From: Candidatus Krumholzibacteriia bacterium
GTDB lineage: Bacteria > Krumholzibacteriota > Krumholzibacteriia > LZORAL124-64-63
Length of the DNA stretch: 51,774 bases
Direction: 5' to 3'
Assembly: GCA_023270185.1 (NCBI GenBank)
Contig: JAGLCY010000066.1
Span: 1-51,774 of the forward strand
Numbering within the stretch: position 1 is the first letter of the stretch; each line of letters opens with the position of its first letter. The notes under the pieces are model-generated. The model did not search any database. It saw only the letters and a program-made list of their open reading frames with translations, and was not told the origin of the DNA. This document shows positions 34,649 to 43,063 of the stretch, one piece after another. A program made the position numbers and the translations under genes.

Positions 34649-35524
34649 ATGAATAAACCAGCTCCTGAATATCCATCACCAGACGAGGGTCCCCGGTCCA
34701 GCGCCGAACTGTTCCAGGCCGGACGCAAGGCCGAACAGGCGGGCGAGCTCGAAAAAGCCCGTCAGGCCTACGAGCTTGCCCTCGCATCCACTCCGGACCA
34801 GCACCCCTGGCACTACAGGCTGGGCTGTGTGTTCATGAAACTCGACCTTCCTGAGCGCGCTGAGCATTGTTTCCATCGGGCCAATGAATTGGAACCGGGG
34901 ACGCCTGCCTACCTTACCAACCTGGGTGTGTGCCTGGACCGTCAAGGTCGTCGGGACGAGGCCGTCCGGGCCTACAGGAAATCGACTCACCAGGGTGGCG
35001 CCAGCCCTGTGGCCTTTCACAACCTGGGGGCTATCTACGCGGAGGAGGGACGGACCGACGAAGCCATCAGGGCTTTCGAGTCCGCCCTCGCCCTTGAGCA
35101 GGACGCCGAGGGATACATGAATCTGGGCCTTGTCCACTATGCCCGGGAGGACTTCGCGCGGGCCCTGGACTGTTTCGAACGCAGTGTCGAATGCGATCCG
35201 GGGTTTGCCCGTGGTCATTATTACGCCGCCCTTTGCCTGATGAAGAGTGGGATATACGGGGACGCCTGCCTGCGCTTCGATCTGGCCTGGAAACTTGATC
35301 CCCGCCTGGCGCGCATTCCCTACTATAGGGGAACTTGTCTCCATAAGCTTGAACGATACGAAGAGGCTCGCACCAGCCTGGAGAGTGCCCTGGAGTTTTT
35401 TCCCGAAGACGGTCGCACTCACTACCAGATAGCGCTCACCTGTGATGCGCTGGGCATGCCCCAGGAGGCAAGGTTGCATTACAGCCAGGCCCGAGCAGGG
35501 CACAGTGCCGGTGGCCATTCCTGA
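34649..35524 (+). CDS. Tetratricopeptide repeat protein
   Basis: Scaffold of helical repeats for protein-protein contacts; partner unknown. 291 residues without signal peptide. About seven TPR units can be seen from residue 20 onward, for example ELEKARQAYELALASTPDQH, DEAVRAYRKSTHQGG, DEAIRAFESALALEQ, FARALDCFERSVECDPGFA and EEARTSLESALEFFP. The promoter position implies a leaderless message: no Shine-Dalgarno lies at a suitable distance. It follows the MglA-like gene by 60 nt and may act with it, but the separate promoter argues against strict co-expression. Confidence 0.85.
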   Translation: MNKPAPEYPSPDEGPRSSAELFQAGRKAEQAGELEKARQAYELALASTPDQHPWHYRLGCVFMKLDLPERAEHCFHRANELEPGTPAYLTNLGVCLDRQGRRDEAVRAYRKSTHQGGASPVAFHNLGAIYAEEGRTDEAIRAFESALALEQDAEGYMNLGLVHYAREDFARALDCFERSVECDPGFARGHYYAALCLMKSGIYGDACLRFDLAWKLDPRLARIPYYRGTCLHKLERYEEARTSLESALEFFPEDGRTHYQIALTCDALGMPQEARLHYSQARAGHSAGGHS

Positions 35525-35595
35525 TCCAACCCATTTAAAATGCGAGGTCACCGTGATGGGCCTGCACGGGTTTCTCAACAGCGAGGTAACCAACC

Positions 35596-36381
35596 GTGGT
35601 TGAAATCCTGAACATGCTTCTGTTGGCCGTGGTCCAGGGGCTGACTGAATTTTTGCCTGTCAGCAGTTCCGGTCATCTGGTCCTGTTTCAATATTTTCTG
35701 GGTGTCAGGGAGGGAGATGTCTTCTTCGACGTTCTCCTGCACGTCGGAACCCTGGGATCCATCCTGGTGGTCTACCGGCGTGAGATCCTGCGGCTGCTTA
35801 AGTTTGATCGGGCGGCCACGGGATACCTGGTAAGCCTGGCGGTGGGCACCTTGCCGGCGGTTGCCGTTGGTCTTCTGCTAAAGAGTCATATAGAAGAGCT
35901 CTACCATAGCCCTTTGGTTGCCGCCGGGGGGCTGGTGTTCACTGCTGCTGTTCTTTTCTCCACCCGTTTTTCCCGTTCCTCGCAGCCACTCGATGACCCA
36001 TGGGAGCCTCATCCTGTCGCCCTTGGGCGCGCGTTGTTGATAGGTATCGCGCAGGGTTTTGCCATCCTGCCGGGTATCAGCCGCTCCGGCTCAACCATTG
36101 CCGCCGCTCTGTGGGCTGGTTTGCCTCGTGCCGAAGCCGCCCGGTTCAGTTTTTTGCTGTCCATTCCCGCGGTTGGAGGGGCTCTTGTCCTGCAATTGAT
36201 GGACGGTCAGACTTCGAGCCCCGGTGAGACAGGGAGGCTGCTTCTGGCAGGTCTGGCCGCCTTCGCCGTGGGACTGTTGGCCATCAGGTGGACGGCGCTG
36301 GCCGTTGTTCAGGCCCATTTCTGGAAATTCAGCTTCTATTGTTTGTTTGTCGGTGTGGCGGTTCTGCTTGTTCTTGGCTGA
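35596..36381 (+). CDS. uppP: Undecaprenyl-diphosphatase
   Basis: Inner-membrane enzyme that recycles undecaprenyl diphosphate to the monophosphate carrier for peptidoglycan, O-antigen and other envelope polymers; loss or excess affects bacitracin tolerance. 261 residues, family size. The signature motifs GLTEFLPVSSSGHL (about 17-30) and PGISRSGSTIAAALWAG (about 158-174) are both intact. Multiple hydrophobic segments fit the BacA fold. Start GTG 35596 follows a GAGG box. It converges with the CheY-like gene. Confidence 0.95.
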   Translation: MVEILNMLLLAVVQGLTEFLPVSSSGHLVLFQYFLGVREGDVFFDVLLHVGTLGSILVVYRREILRLLKFDRAATGYLVSLAVGTLPAVAVGLLLKSHIEELYHSPLVAAGGLVFTAAVLFSTRFSRSSQPLDDPWEPHPVALGRALLIGIAQGFAILPGISRSGSTIAAALWAGLPRAEAARFSFLLSIPAVGGALVLQLMDGQTSSPGETGRLLLAGLAAFAVGLLAIRWTALAVVQAHFWKFSFYCLFVGVAVLLVLG

Positions 36382-36412
36382 TCGGGGGAGGCAGACGTGG
36401 GGTTTCGCCTGA

Positions 36413-36793
36413 TCAAACCACCGGGCTGGGTGAGAGAATCTCCGCCAGGGTAGTGGTTACGCGGTCGTGGTCGAAAGGTTTGATGATGAAGTCCCTGGCC
36501 CCGGCCTTGATGGCGTTCAGGACCTGGTCTTTCTGACCGAGGGCGGTGATCATGACAACCTGGGCCTGGGGATCTTCGGCCAGGATTGCCTTCAGGGCTT
36601 CAGTGCCGTCCAGGTTCGGCATGGTGATGTCGAGCAGCACCAGGTCGGGGCGGAGCTTCCGGTACTGGGCGATGGCTTCCTTGCCGTCACCGGCTTCACC
36701 GGCGACGGTCCACTCCATGTCCTCGATAATCTGGCAAAGGATGGCCCGCATGAATGCGGCGTCGTCCGCGATGAGGATGGTGTGGCCCAACAT
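36413..36793 (-). CDS. CheY-like single-domain response regulator
   Basis: Stand-alone receiver that would signal by phosphorylation-dependent binding to a partner. 126 residues with Asp10/Asp11, phospho-acceptor Asp55 (LVLLDITMPNLDG), Thr83 (ITALG) and Lys105 (IIKPF) all present. No output domain. ATG 36793 follows GGAGGT by 2 nt. No histidine kinase is encoded in the window. A chemotaxis or motility role would fit the MglA-like gene nearby, but this is inference. Confidence 0.93.
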   Translation of the reverse strand: MLGHTILIADDAAFMRAILCQIIEDMEWTVAGEAGDGKEAIAQYRKLRPDLVLLDITMPNLDGTEALKAILAEDPQAQVVMITALGQKDQVLNAIKAGARDFIIKPFDHDRVTTTLAEILSPSPVV

Positions 36794-36856
36794 GTACCTC
36801 CAACAGTAACAATCATCCTGGGATCCGGGACAAAAATGCCGGCACCCTTTGGAAAT

Positions 36857-36886
36857 TTTATTGTTTACCCTGAACCATCGTGTCAA
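36857..36886 (-). promoter_or_regulatory. Probable sigma-70 promoter for the CheY-like gene
   Basis: Minus-strand TTGACA (36886-36881), 18 nt, AATAAA (36862-36857, 4 of 6), about 64 nt upstream of the start codon. Confidence 0.45.
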
Positions 36887-37003
36887 CAAAATGATCGTCC
36901 GAACCGTCTATGACTTTAGATTGAATGGTATATGCTGAGTCCAGGCCAGACGGCCGCGGCCCGATGACCGGTTCTTTTCCGATTCCAAACGGAGGTTGTG
37001 AAC

Positions 37004-38422
37004 ATGAATGTCAATCCGATGAAAACGCAGGGAATCCTGCTGTTTGCAGGTATCCTGCTGTTGGTTGGTGCTCTCGCCGTTTCGGCGGCGGAAGACCAGT
37101 TCGTCGCCTCCGCAGAAGGCGATCGCGTGCAGACCGACGTGACGGTCTACAACCGTGATCTGGCTCTGGTCCGGGAAATCCGGAAAGTTACCCTGCCGGC
37201 CGGAGATTTTTCCTTTGAATTCCGTGATGTGCCTTCGCGCATCAATCCCGTGACCCTTCTGGTTTCGTCGTCCGGGGATTCGGAATTGGAATTGTACGAA
37301 CAGAACTATGAATTCGACCTGATGTCCCCGGATAAGATCCTGCAGAAATACGTCGGCCGCGAACTTGTCTGGATCCAGGAGGACGGAAGCCGCTTGAACG
37401 GTACCCTGCTGGGAATGAGCAACGGGCCTGTGTATCGGGTGAACGAGGAAATCGTCTTCGAGATGCCCGGTCGCTTGGCACTCCCGGAATTGCCGGACAA
37501 CCTGAGGGCTCGGCCCACCCTGGTATGGCTGGCACATACTTCCAGCGGTGGCTCAAGCGAGGTCGAGACTTCCTACCTGACCGGCGGTTTTTCCTGGCAT
37601 GCCGATTATGTCCTGCAACTTGACGAAGAAGGCGAGAAGGCCGGTTTGCAAGCCTGGGTCACCGTGGAAAACAGGACGGGAGCTTCCTACCGGGATGCGA
37701 ACCTGTTGCTGGTGGCCGGAGATCTCAACCAGGTCCGGCCCGCCATGGAGAAAAGGATGGTGATGGTCGCGGACATGGCCGGAGCAGCTCCTTCCTTCCA
37801 GGAAGAGACCCTTTACGATTATCATATGTACACCATGCAGCGTCCGACTGATCTGCTGGACAATCAGATCAAACAAATTTCCCTTTTCGACGCAACCGGT
37901 TTGAAAGTAACGAAACACTACAAGCTGCGGGCGCAGCCACACTTCTTCCGTGGTCATGGACGGTTGCTGGATAATTCCAAGGTCAGCGTCAGTTACAGTT
38001 TCGAAAACACAGAGGACAACAAACTGGGCATGGCACTTCCTGCAGGTGTGTTCCGTGTCTACGGGCGTTCCGCTTCGGGATCGAGACAATTGCTGGGAGA
38101 GGACCGGATCGACCACACCCCGAAAAAGGAAACGGTCGATCTGACGGTGGGAAAAGCCTTCGATATCGTGGCCGAAAGGGTCCGGACCAATAGTGAGAAA
38201 CTGGCGGACAATCTGCACCGCACCACCTTTGAGATAACTATCCGCAATCACCGCGAAAATGATGTCGTGGTTGAGGTTACAGAGCCAGTGGGCGGATACT
38301 GGGAAGTGATTGCCGAATCCCTGCCGCACCGGAAGGTGAGCGCCAACGAATTGGCTTTCGACGTGCCGGTGTCCGCTGACGGGGAAACAGTACTTACCTA
38401 CACTGTTCAGGTGAAGTACTAG
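37004..38422 (+). CDS. Exported DUF4139-like beta-rich protein
   Basis: Function unknown. About 472 residues. The signal peptide core (LLFAGILLLVGALAVSA) is followed by a probable signal peptidase I site before AEDQF. The mature protein is beta-rich, with the DUF4139-type block SYLTGGFSWHADYVLQL and VTVENRTGASYRDANLLLVAG near residues 185-245. Later parts contain a YSFENTEDNKLGMALPAGVFRVY segment. ATG 37004 is chosen because GGAGG ends 8 nt upstream; GTG 36998 would be too close. It converges with the membrane/TPR gene 24 nt downstream. Related proteins are found as periplasmic or surface proteins with no known biochemistry. Confidence 0.8.
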   Translation: MNVNPMKTQGILLFAGILLLVGALAVSAAEDQFVASAEGDRVQTDVTVYNRDLALVREIRKVTLPAGDFSFEFRDVPSRINPVTLLVSSSGDSELELYEQNYEFDLMSPDKILQKYVGRELVWIQEDGSRLNGTLLGMSNGPVYRVNEEIVFEMPGRLALPELPDNLRARPTLVWLAHTSSGGSSEVETSYLTGGFSWHADYVLQLDEEGEKAGLQAWVTVENRTGASYRDANLLLVAGDLNQVRPAMEKRMVMVADMAGAAPSFQEETLYDYHMYTMQRPTDLLDNQIKQISLFDATGLKVTKHYKLRAQPHFFRGHGRLLDNSKVSVSYSFENTEDNKLGMALPAGVFRVYGRSASGSRQLLGEDRIDHTPKKETVDLTVGKAFDIVAERVRTNSEKLADNLHRTTFEITIRNHRENDVVVEVTEPVGGYWEVIAESLPHRKVSANELAFDVPVSADGETVLTYTVQVKY

Positions 38423-38446
38423 CTGGGAGGGCCATGGGGATTCGGA

Positions 38447-40651
38447 TCAGTTCCGGGTCCCGCCCATCAATTCCCTCAACCGTTGTTGCAGACGGGAATC
38501 CCCGGGTCGCAGTTCCAGGGCCTTTTCCAGGGCCCTGACGGCGCCCGATCGGTCTCCCGAACCTTGAAGGGCCACAGAGAGATTGACCCAGGCTTCGAAC
38601 CTTTTGGGATCGATGTCGGCGGCTCTCCGAAAGAAACCCGCCGCCTTGTCAGGGTTGCCCAGACGCATTTGACAGACGCCCGCGTTGAGGGCCGATCCAG
38701 CCAGGCGGCCGTTCTTTTCCAGCGCGAGCTTGAAATGGAGGAGAGCCTCATGGAAATGCTGGCTGTCCAAGAGCAGATTACCCAGATTGTGATTCAGTGT
38801 CGGGTGATCAGGCCTGAAGGAGAGCCCTCTGCGGAACGCGATTTCCCGTTGTTCAGTATCCCCGGCGAACATATAGAGATGACCCGCGGCGAGGCAGATG
38901 TCCGCTTTCCTTGCCAGGGATCCGCGGTCGGCTTCGGCCTCGGTCCTCGCGGCTGCCCGTAAAAGGGTGCCATGGTCGTTTCTTTGGTCGTATCCATCGT
39001 TGTCGCCCTTGTCGGTAGGCTTGGTCGGCCGGAACAGGAGGCCGGCTCCTTCCGCGGTCCAAAGATCCCAACTGGAGGAGTTCAACAGCTGGATAGCCAA
39101 CTGATCAAAGGAGCCGCCACCGGTGGCCAGACAGACCGCGTCGACGCGATACTTGTCTGCCAGAAGTTTCAGGGCCTTTTCGTCACCGCGCTTGATGTCC
39201 AGGTACTTTGCCCAGAGGTCGGGTGAATAGGCCTCGGTCCGCCCATCGATGAAGATCTGTCCGCTGGTATTGGCCAGCAGGAAAGCCGCCGCATCGAGGT
39301 TGGCGAAATACGTCGGACTCTCACCGCTGGTCATGGCCTCTGCGGCCGCCAGGGGATAGCGCGCCGGATTCACCCCTGTTCCGAAGCGTCGTCCAATTCC
39401 CTCCCCGAGGTAGAAATCGTCATTGATGATATGTGGCCAAAACAGGCCCGCTGTGATCAGTGTCACGGTCAGGCCGAATATCGGGATCAGGGTCGCCGGG
39501 AGAGTGGGGAGCTTCCGGGGAAGGGAAAAGCGCCAGGGATTGCCGCCGGCACCTGTGTGGAGCAGCATGAACGCCACTCCGTAGATGCCGATGCTCCGCT
39601 GATTGGTCCAGGCTGCAAACGCGGCCAGGGCAAAAACCAGGATCCGCAGGAGGCTGACCCGGCCGAAAGTCGCGATGACCCACACAAGCCCCCACACCAG
39701 GCTGACGCGGAAGGCGGTGATGGTCAGGCACAGGGAATTGGGCGATTCCCGAAGGGGAACAAGCTCGGAAATGGTGGAGCGCAGGTCGACCTGGGATTGG
39801 GAAAACTGACCAAGGGCCCGGATAGGCATGAGAAGTCCGTTCCAGCCGTTGGGCGTCAGGATCAGGGCGATGAGGGCCAGGAAAACCAGGGCCGTCGCCC
39901 GCCCCATGCCGGGGCCCCGTTGGTCGGGATGGCGTTTGCCGGGAAATAGACGTGCCTGAATCGGCGCCATGGTCCCGCCCAGGAGCAGCACGAGGGGCGC
40001 CAGTGAAGCAAAGCCATGAAACTGTGCCCAGATCACCGTGAGAAGCAAAATGCGGCCGGCGGTCCGGGGAGGGGCAGAAGGGGCTGTCCGGAAAAATTCT
40101 TCGGTCCAACGGACCAGGAGCACAAAGAACAAGTAGGAGAACAATTCCGGACGAATTGTCAATCGGGGCCACAGAAGCAGTAAACCGGCCAGAATCGGCA
40201 CTCCCATCCATGCTGCGGCGGATGGGCCTTCCCGCCCGAGGAGGCGGGACACTCCTTTATCCCCTGCGAGAATCGTCAGTAAAAGGAGGAGGGTCAGGGC
40301 GGATCTCATCAGGTTCCAGCCAGTGACGTCGGGTGATTCAAGTCCATCCCCGGGTGGAAGAGTCCCCGGGCCGGTCAACGCGGTCAGAACCTGGAACATC
40401 CATTCGTGATTCACCCAGGGATGATCGGGTTCTGAAAAGGAGAATCGATTGGCGGAGATGACACCCTGTCCGTCCAGCAGATCGCGCCCCGCGCGCAGGT
40501 GAAACCAGATATCGAGATCGCCAAGGCTGTGCCAGGACAGAAGGAGGCCTGTCAAAACGGGGATCAGAAGGGATAGCAGTCCCCACCAGGCCAGGGACGG
40601 ACGTCTTTGGGGGCGAGTCGGAACATCCCGGGCGTCTGGTGGTTGCGGCAT
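38447..40651 (-). CDS. Large polytopic membrane protein with C-terminal TPR repeats
   Basis: About 734 residues. Residues 20-430 contain about ten hydrophobic segments. After the first there is a loop with HSLGDLDIWFHLRAGRDLLDG and VNHEWMFQVL, the kind of acidic periplasmic loop found in GT-C glycosyltransferases and their relatives, although no catalytic assignment is safe. A soluble region follows (about 450-560), then TPR-like repeats (HPTLNHNLGNLLLDSQHFHEALLHFKLAL; PDKAAGFFRRAADIDPKRFEAWVNLSVALQG) to the end. ATG 40651 follows GGGAGGG. It could glycosylate or handle lipid-linked sugars supplied by nearby nucleotide-sugar genes; this is inference. Confidence 0.75.
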   Translation of the reverse strand: MPQPPDARDVPTRPQRRPSLAWWGLLSLLIPVLTGLLLSWHSLGDLDIWFHLRAGRDLLDGQGVISANRFSFSEPDHPWVNHEWMFQVLTALTGPGTLPPGDGLESPDVTGWNLMRSALTLLLLLTILAGDKGVSRLLGREGPSAAAWMGVPILAGLLLLWPRLTIRPELFSYLFFVLLVRWTEEFFRTAPSAPPRTAGRILLLTVIWAQFHGFASLAPLVLLLGGTMAPIQARLFPGKRHPDQRGPGMGRATALVFLALIALILTPNGWNGLLMPIRALGQFSQSQVDLRSTISELVPLRESPNSLCLTITAFRVSLVWGLVWVIATFGRVSLLRILVFALAAFAAWTNQRSIGIYGVAFMLLHTGAGGNPWRFSLPRKLPTLPATLIPIFGLTVTLITAGLFWPHIINDDFYLGEGIGRRFGTGVNPARYPLAAAEAMTSGESPTYFANLDAAAFLLANTSGQIFIDGRTEAYSPDLWAKYLDIKRGDEKALKLLADKYRVDAVCLATGGGSFDQLAIQLLNSSSWDLWTAEGAGLLFRPTKPTDKGDNDGYDQRNDHGTLLRAAARTEAEADRGSLARKADICLAAGHLYMFAGDTEQREIAFRRGLSFRPDHPTLNHNLGNLLLDSQHFHEALLHFKLALEKNGRLAGSALNAGVCQMRLGNPDKAAGFFRRAADIDPKRFEAWVNLSVALQGSGDRSGAVRALEKALELRPGDSRLQQRLRELMGGTRN

Positions 40652-41058
40652 GAAACCCTCCCGGGGGTGATTACTAGAGGTGGAATGCAGACCTGATCGA
40701 ACATCATCATATCCGATGAATACGAATCTGCCCACCCGGCTCTGCAAGCTAACCAGGAGGGTGGTCTTTTCAAAAAAGAATTTGACAAAGTGGCGTGGTC
40801 AGCAGGAGAGGCCTTGACAAAATGTCATCAGATTGGCGAAAATGCGGAGCCGTTAGCGAAATAACAGAATGTAAATTCACGTAACCCTGGCAATAGCAAT
40901 AAATTAGAGGAAGTCAGTAAAGTTTAGATTTTTCGAACATATGGTACGGATATTGTTAATAGCTCGATACGAGTTTGCCCCCACCCTACACCGAAAGTCT
41001 GACTCGGGGGATGACTCGGCCGGAATAAATTGCAGGTTTTCCCGGAGAGGATGTTGAA
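40652..41058. other. 407-nt divergent intergenic region
   Basis: Lies between the divergent membrane/TPR gene and the sigma-factor gene and holds no credible ORF. It is AT-richer than its surroundings from about 40780 to 40970. It contains two TTGACA hexamers (40782 and 40814), the second with a usable -10 and an inverted repeat over the -35. It also contains a weak -24/-12-like string at 40942-40957 (TGGTACGGATATTGTT) with GT in place of the invariant GC. The long leader of the sigma-factor message may be regulatory. Confidence 0.5.
40814..40843 (+). promoter_or_regulatory. Candidate sigma-70 promoter for the sigma-factor gene, with operator-like palindrome
   Basis: TTGACA (40814-40819), 18 nt, GAAAAT (40838-40843, 4 of 6). 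The perfect inverted repeat TGACA-AAA-TGTCA (40815-40827) overlaps the -35 and could bind a repressor. The implied leader is about 210 nt. Confidence 0.45.
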
Positions 41059-42063
41059 ATGGCCAAGACGATTACAAGCAAGAAGACGACAGGCAAGAAG
41101 ACGACTAAAAAAACTCGGAAGAGCTCAGTCCCTACCAAGAGGTCCGCCAAGACCACTAAGCTCGCCAAAGGCGGATCCCGAGGTTCCGCCAAGGTCGCTT
41201 CTGATCAAATAGCGCCGGCAGCCCAGTTGATGAGCACCCTGGATCTCTATTTTCAGGAAGTGAAGGCCTACTCCCTGCTCACCAGGGCAGAGGAGTGCGA
41301 ACTGGCTCGTGGTATCCATTCGAATGACAGTGAAAGCCTGCACAAGCTGGTCAAGGCCAACCTGCGCTTCGTGGTTTCCATCGCCAAGGAATATGCCCAC
41401 TACGGAGTTCCTTTGGAAGACCTGATCAACGAGGGAAACCTCGGTCTGCTGAAGGCTGCCCAGAGATTTGACGAGACCCGCGGGTTCAAGTTCATTTCCT
41501 ATGCCGTTTGGTGGATCCGCCAGTCCATCCTGGCGGCTCTGGCCAATCACAGCAAGATCGTGCGCATGCCCCTGAACCGGGCCCGCGTGCTGAACCAGAT
41601 CAAGAAGGCCAGCGGCGAGCTGCAACAGAAGCTGCGTCGCAAGCCCGAGCCCGAGGAGATCGCCAAGGCGTTGGGCCTGTCCCTCGACGAAGTGAAGGCG
41701 ACCCTGCCCCTGATGCAGGACAACTTCTTCCTGGACGACTTCGTGGGTAATGACGAGGACAGCACCTACCTGGACTTCCTGGAGGATACGACCACCGTCG
41801 GTCCTGACAACAAGGTGCTGGACGATGATCTGAACTCGAGCATCGGACGCATGCTGGGTGACTTGAAGGAGCGCGAGGCCAAGGTCCTGAAGCTGTATTA
41901 CGGCTTGGGCAGTGACCAGGAAATGACTCTCGAGGAGATTGGCCGGATCATGGGTTTGACCCGCGAACGGATCCGCCAGATCAAGGAAGAAGCCTTCGAG
42001 AAGATTCGTTCGAGCAAGGCCTTCCGGTACATGCATGACTATTCCGAGGAAACTCAGGTCTAG
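41059..42063 (+). CDS. Sigma-70-family RNA polymerase sigma factor with lysine-rich N-terminal tail
   Basis: Primary-like (group 1 or 2) sigma factor. 334 residues. Residues 1-50 are a Lys/Thr/Ser/Ala tail resembling histone H1-like proteins. Then come region 1.2 (LDLYFQEVKAYSLLTRAEE), region 2 (NLRFVVSIAKEYAHYGVPLEDLINEGN... WWIRQSILAAL), region 3 (RKPEPEEIAKALGLS) and region 4 (LGLGSDQEMTLEEIGRIMGLTRERIRQIKEEA). Region 1.1 of RpoD is absent. It could be the housekeeping factor or an RpoS/SigB-like one; the short length favours a group 2 factor or a compact SigA. Confidence 0.92.
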   Translation: MAKTITSKKTTGKKTTKKTRKSSVPTKRSAKTTKLAKGGSRGSAKVASDQIAPAAQLMSTLDLYFQEVKAYSLLTRAEECELARGIHSNDSESLHKLVKANLRFVVSIAKEYAHYGVPLEDLINEGNLGLLKAAQRFDETRGFKFISYAVWWIRQSILAALANHSKIVRMPLNRARVLNQIKKASGELQQKLRRKPEPEEIAKALGLSLDEVKATLPLMQDNFFLDDFVGNDEDSTYLDFLEDTTTVGPDNKVLDDDLNSSIGRMLGDLKEREAKVLKLYYGLGSDQEMTLEEIGRIMGLTRERIRQIKEEAFEKIRSSKAFRYMHDYSEETQV

Positions 42064-42151
42064 CTTTTTGAGTCCGGAATTAGTCCGGAATGAGTCGCAA
42101 GTGACTGGTGGTTCATCACCGGTTGGAAAAATATCGAGACAGGCGAATGAG

Positions 42152-42184
42152 GAAGGGTTCCGGTGGCACCGGGACCCTTCTTTC
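42152..42184. terminator. Intrinsic terminator after the sigma-factor gene
   Basis: GAAGGGTTCCGG (42152-42163), loop TGGCA, CCGGGACCCTTC (42169-42180), one G-T wobble, followed by TTTC. It abuts the end of the convergent YigZ gene and probably serves both. Confidence 0.8.
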
Positions 42185-42836
42185 ATTGGTTTTCCGGTTC
42201 CTCAAGGTCAACGTTACCGGCAGTGAGTTCAGTCAGGGCTTCGGCAAACCCTCGCCATCCTGAGTGCGCGAGCCAGATGCGCCATGATACAGCTTCACCA
42301 TATTGCTGATCCACGAGTCGGCCGCCCCTTGTCTCCAAGAGACGGCGGATGGACTTTTCCTGGGAGTAGGGGAAACGGATCATGAATTCCCGGCCCAGTT
42401 GAACTTCCCTGATTGTTGCTTCGGCCAGGGCCATTGCTCCGGCCTGGCCATAGGCCCGGGCCAGTCCGCCGGTTCCCAGTTTGACGCCTCCGAAATACCG
42501 GACCACGACAAGCAGGACATCAGTCAGTTCGAGCTTGCCGATGGCCGCGAGAATGGGGTCGCCGGCCGTGCCCGAGGGTTCGCCGTCGTCACTCTTGCGG
42601 GTGATGGAAGCACTCCCTACACCCAGCTTGTAACCGTAGCAGACATGCCGCGAGTCGTGATATCGTCTGGCGGTCTCGCTCAGACAGACCCGGGCTTCCT
42701 GCTCCGTACGGACCGGAAAGGTCAGGGCCAGGAAACGGGATCGTTGCACTTTCAACTCGGATTCCGCCGAGCCCTCGATGGTGAGAAAACTGTCCGGGGG
42801 ATCGTTCCCGAATGGTGTGTTGGGGGATCTAATCAC
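42183..42836 (-). CDS. YigZ/IMPACT-family protein
   Basis: Conserved protein of poorly defined function; eukaryotic IMPACT relatives affect translational control. 217 residues. The N-terminal UPF0029-type domain has RFLALTFPV, HVCYGYKLG, SDDGEPSGTAGDPILAAI and VVVRYFGGVKLGTGGLARAYG, all strongly typical. A C-terminal DUF1949-like domain follows (IRFPYSQEKSIRRLLE). Start is GTG at 42836 with GGAAG upstream. A well-formed promoter lies about 95-120 nt upstream. Confidence 0.92.
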   Translation of the reverse strand: MIRSPNTPFGNDPPDSFLTIEGSAESELKVQRSRFLALTFPVRTEQEARVCLSETARRYHDSRHVCYGYKLGVGSASITRKSDDGEPSGTAGDPILAAIGKLELTDVLLVVVRYFGGVKLGTGGLARAYGQAGAMALAEATIREVQLGREFMIRFPYSQEKSIRRLLETRGGRLVDQQYGEAVSWRIWLAHSGWRGFAEALTELTAGNVDLEEPENQ

Positions 42837-42924
42837 GTTTCTTCCGCTTCATCGGCAGGTGTACGGTTTTTAGCCATGACGAGGTGTTGAAGGTGGGATT
42901 CCCCGACCTGGAGAACCAACTGTT

Positions 42925-42932
42925 GTTATAAT
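42925..42932 (+). promoter_or_regulatory. Extended -10 promoter (plus strand)
   Basis: TG-T-TATAAT ending at 42932 is a perfect extended -10. The -35 region is poor. It overlaps the minus-strand -10 of the YigZ promoter and would transcribe the beta-barrel gene, a second promoter beside the sigma-54-type one downstream. Confidence 0.5.
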
Positions 42933-42956
42933 ATATTCTATTTTGTTTATTTGCAA
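42928..42956 (-). promoter_or_regulatory. Sigma-70 promoter for the YigZ gene
   Basis: Minus-strand TTGCAA (42956-42951), 17 nt, TATTAT (42933-42928, 5 of 6), in the most AT-rich part of the gap. Confidence 0.65.
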
Positions 42957-42986
42957 GCATTTGCCAGGCCGGAATTGGAGTGCGGA

Positions 42987-43003
42987 TGGCACTGGCCTTG
43001 CAT
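42987..43003 (+). promoter_or_regulatory. Sigma-54 (-24/-12) promoter for the beta-barrel gene
   Basis: TGGCACTGGCCTTGCAT: TGGCAC and TTGCA with GG (42988-42989) and GC (43000-43001) exactly 10 nt apart; only position 7 departs from consensus. It overlaps the first possible start codons (GTG 42980, ATG 42986), so the true start must lie downstream if this promoter is used. Confidence 0.65.
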
Positions 43004-43063
43004 GGAGATTCAGAGCCGGAACACCGGTCTGATTCCAGATATCCGGAAAGCGGGAGTTTGAGT

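Noticed and set aside
40520-40540. Minus-strand TGGCAC with GC at correct spacing
   Set aside because: Lies inside the start of the membrane/TPR gene and the -12 element is TGGCG, so a chance match is likely.
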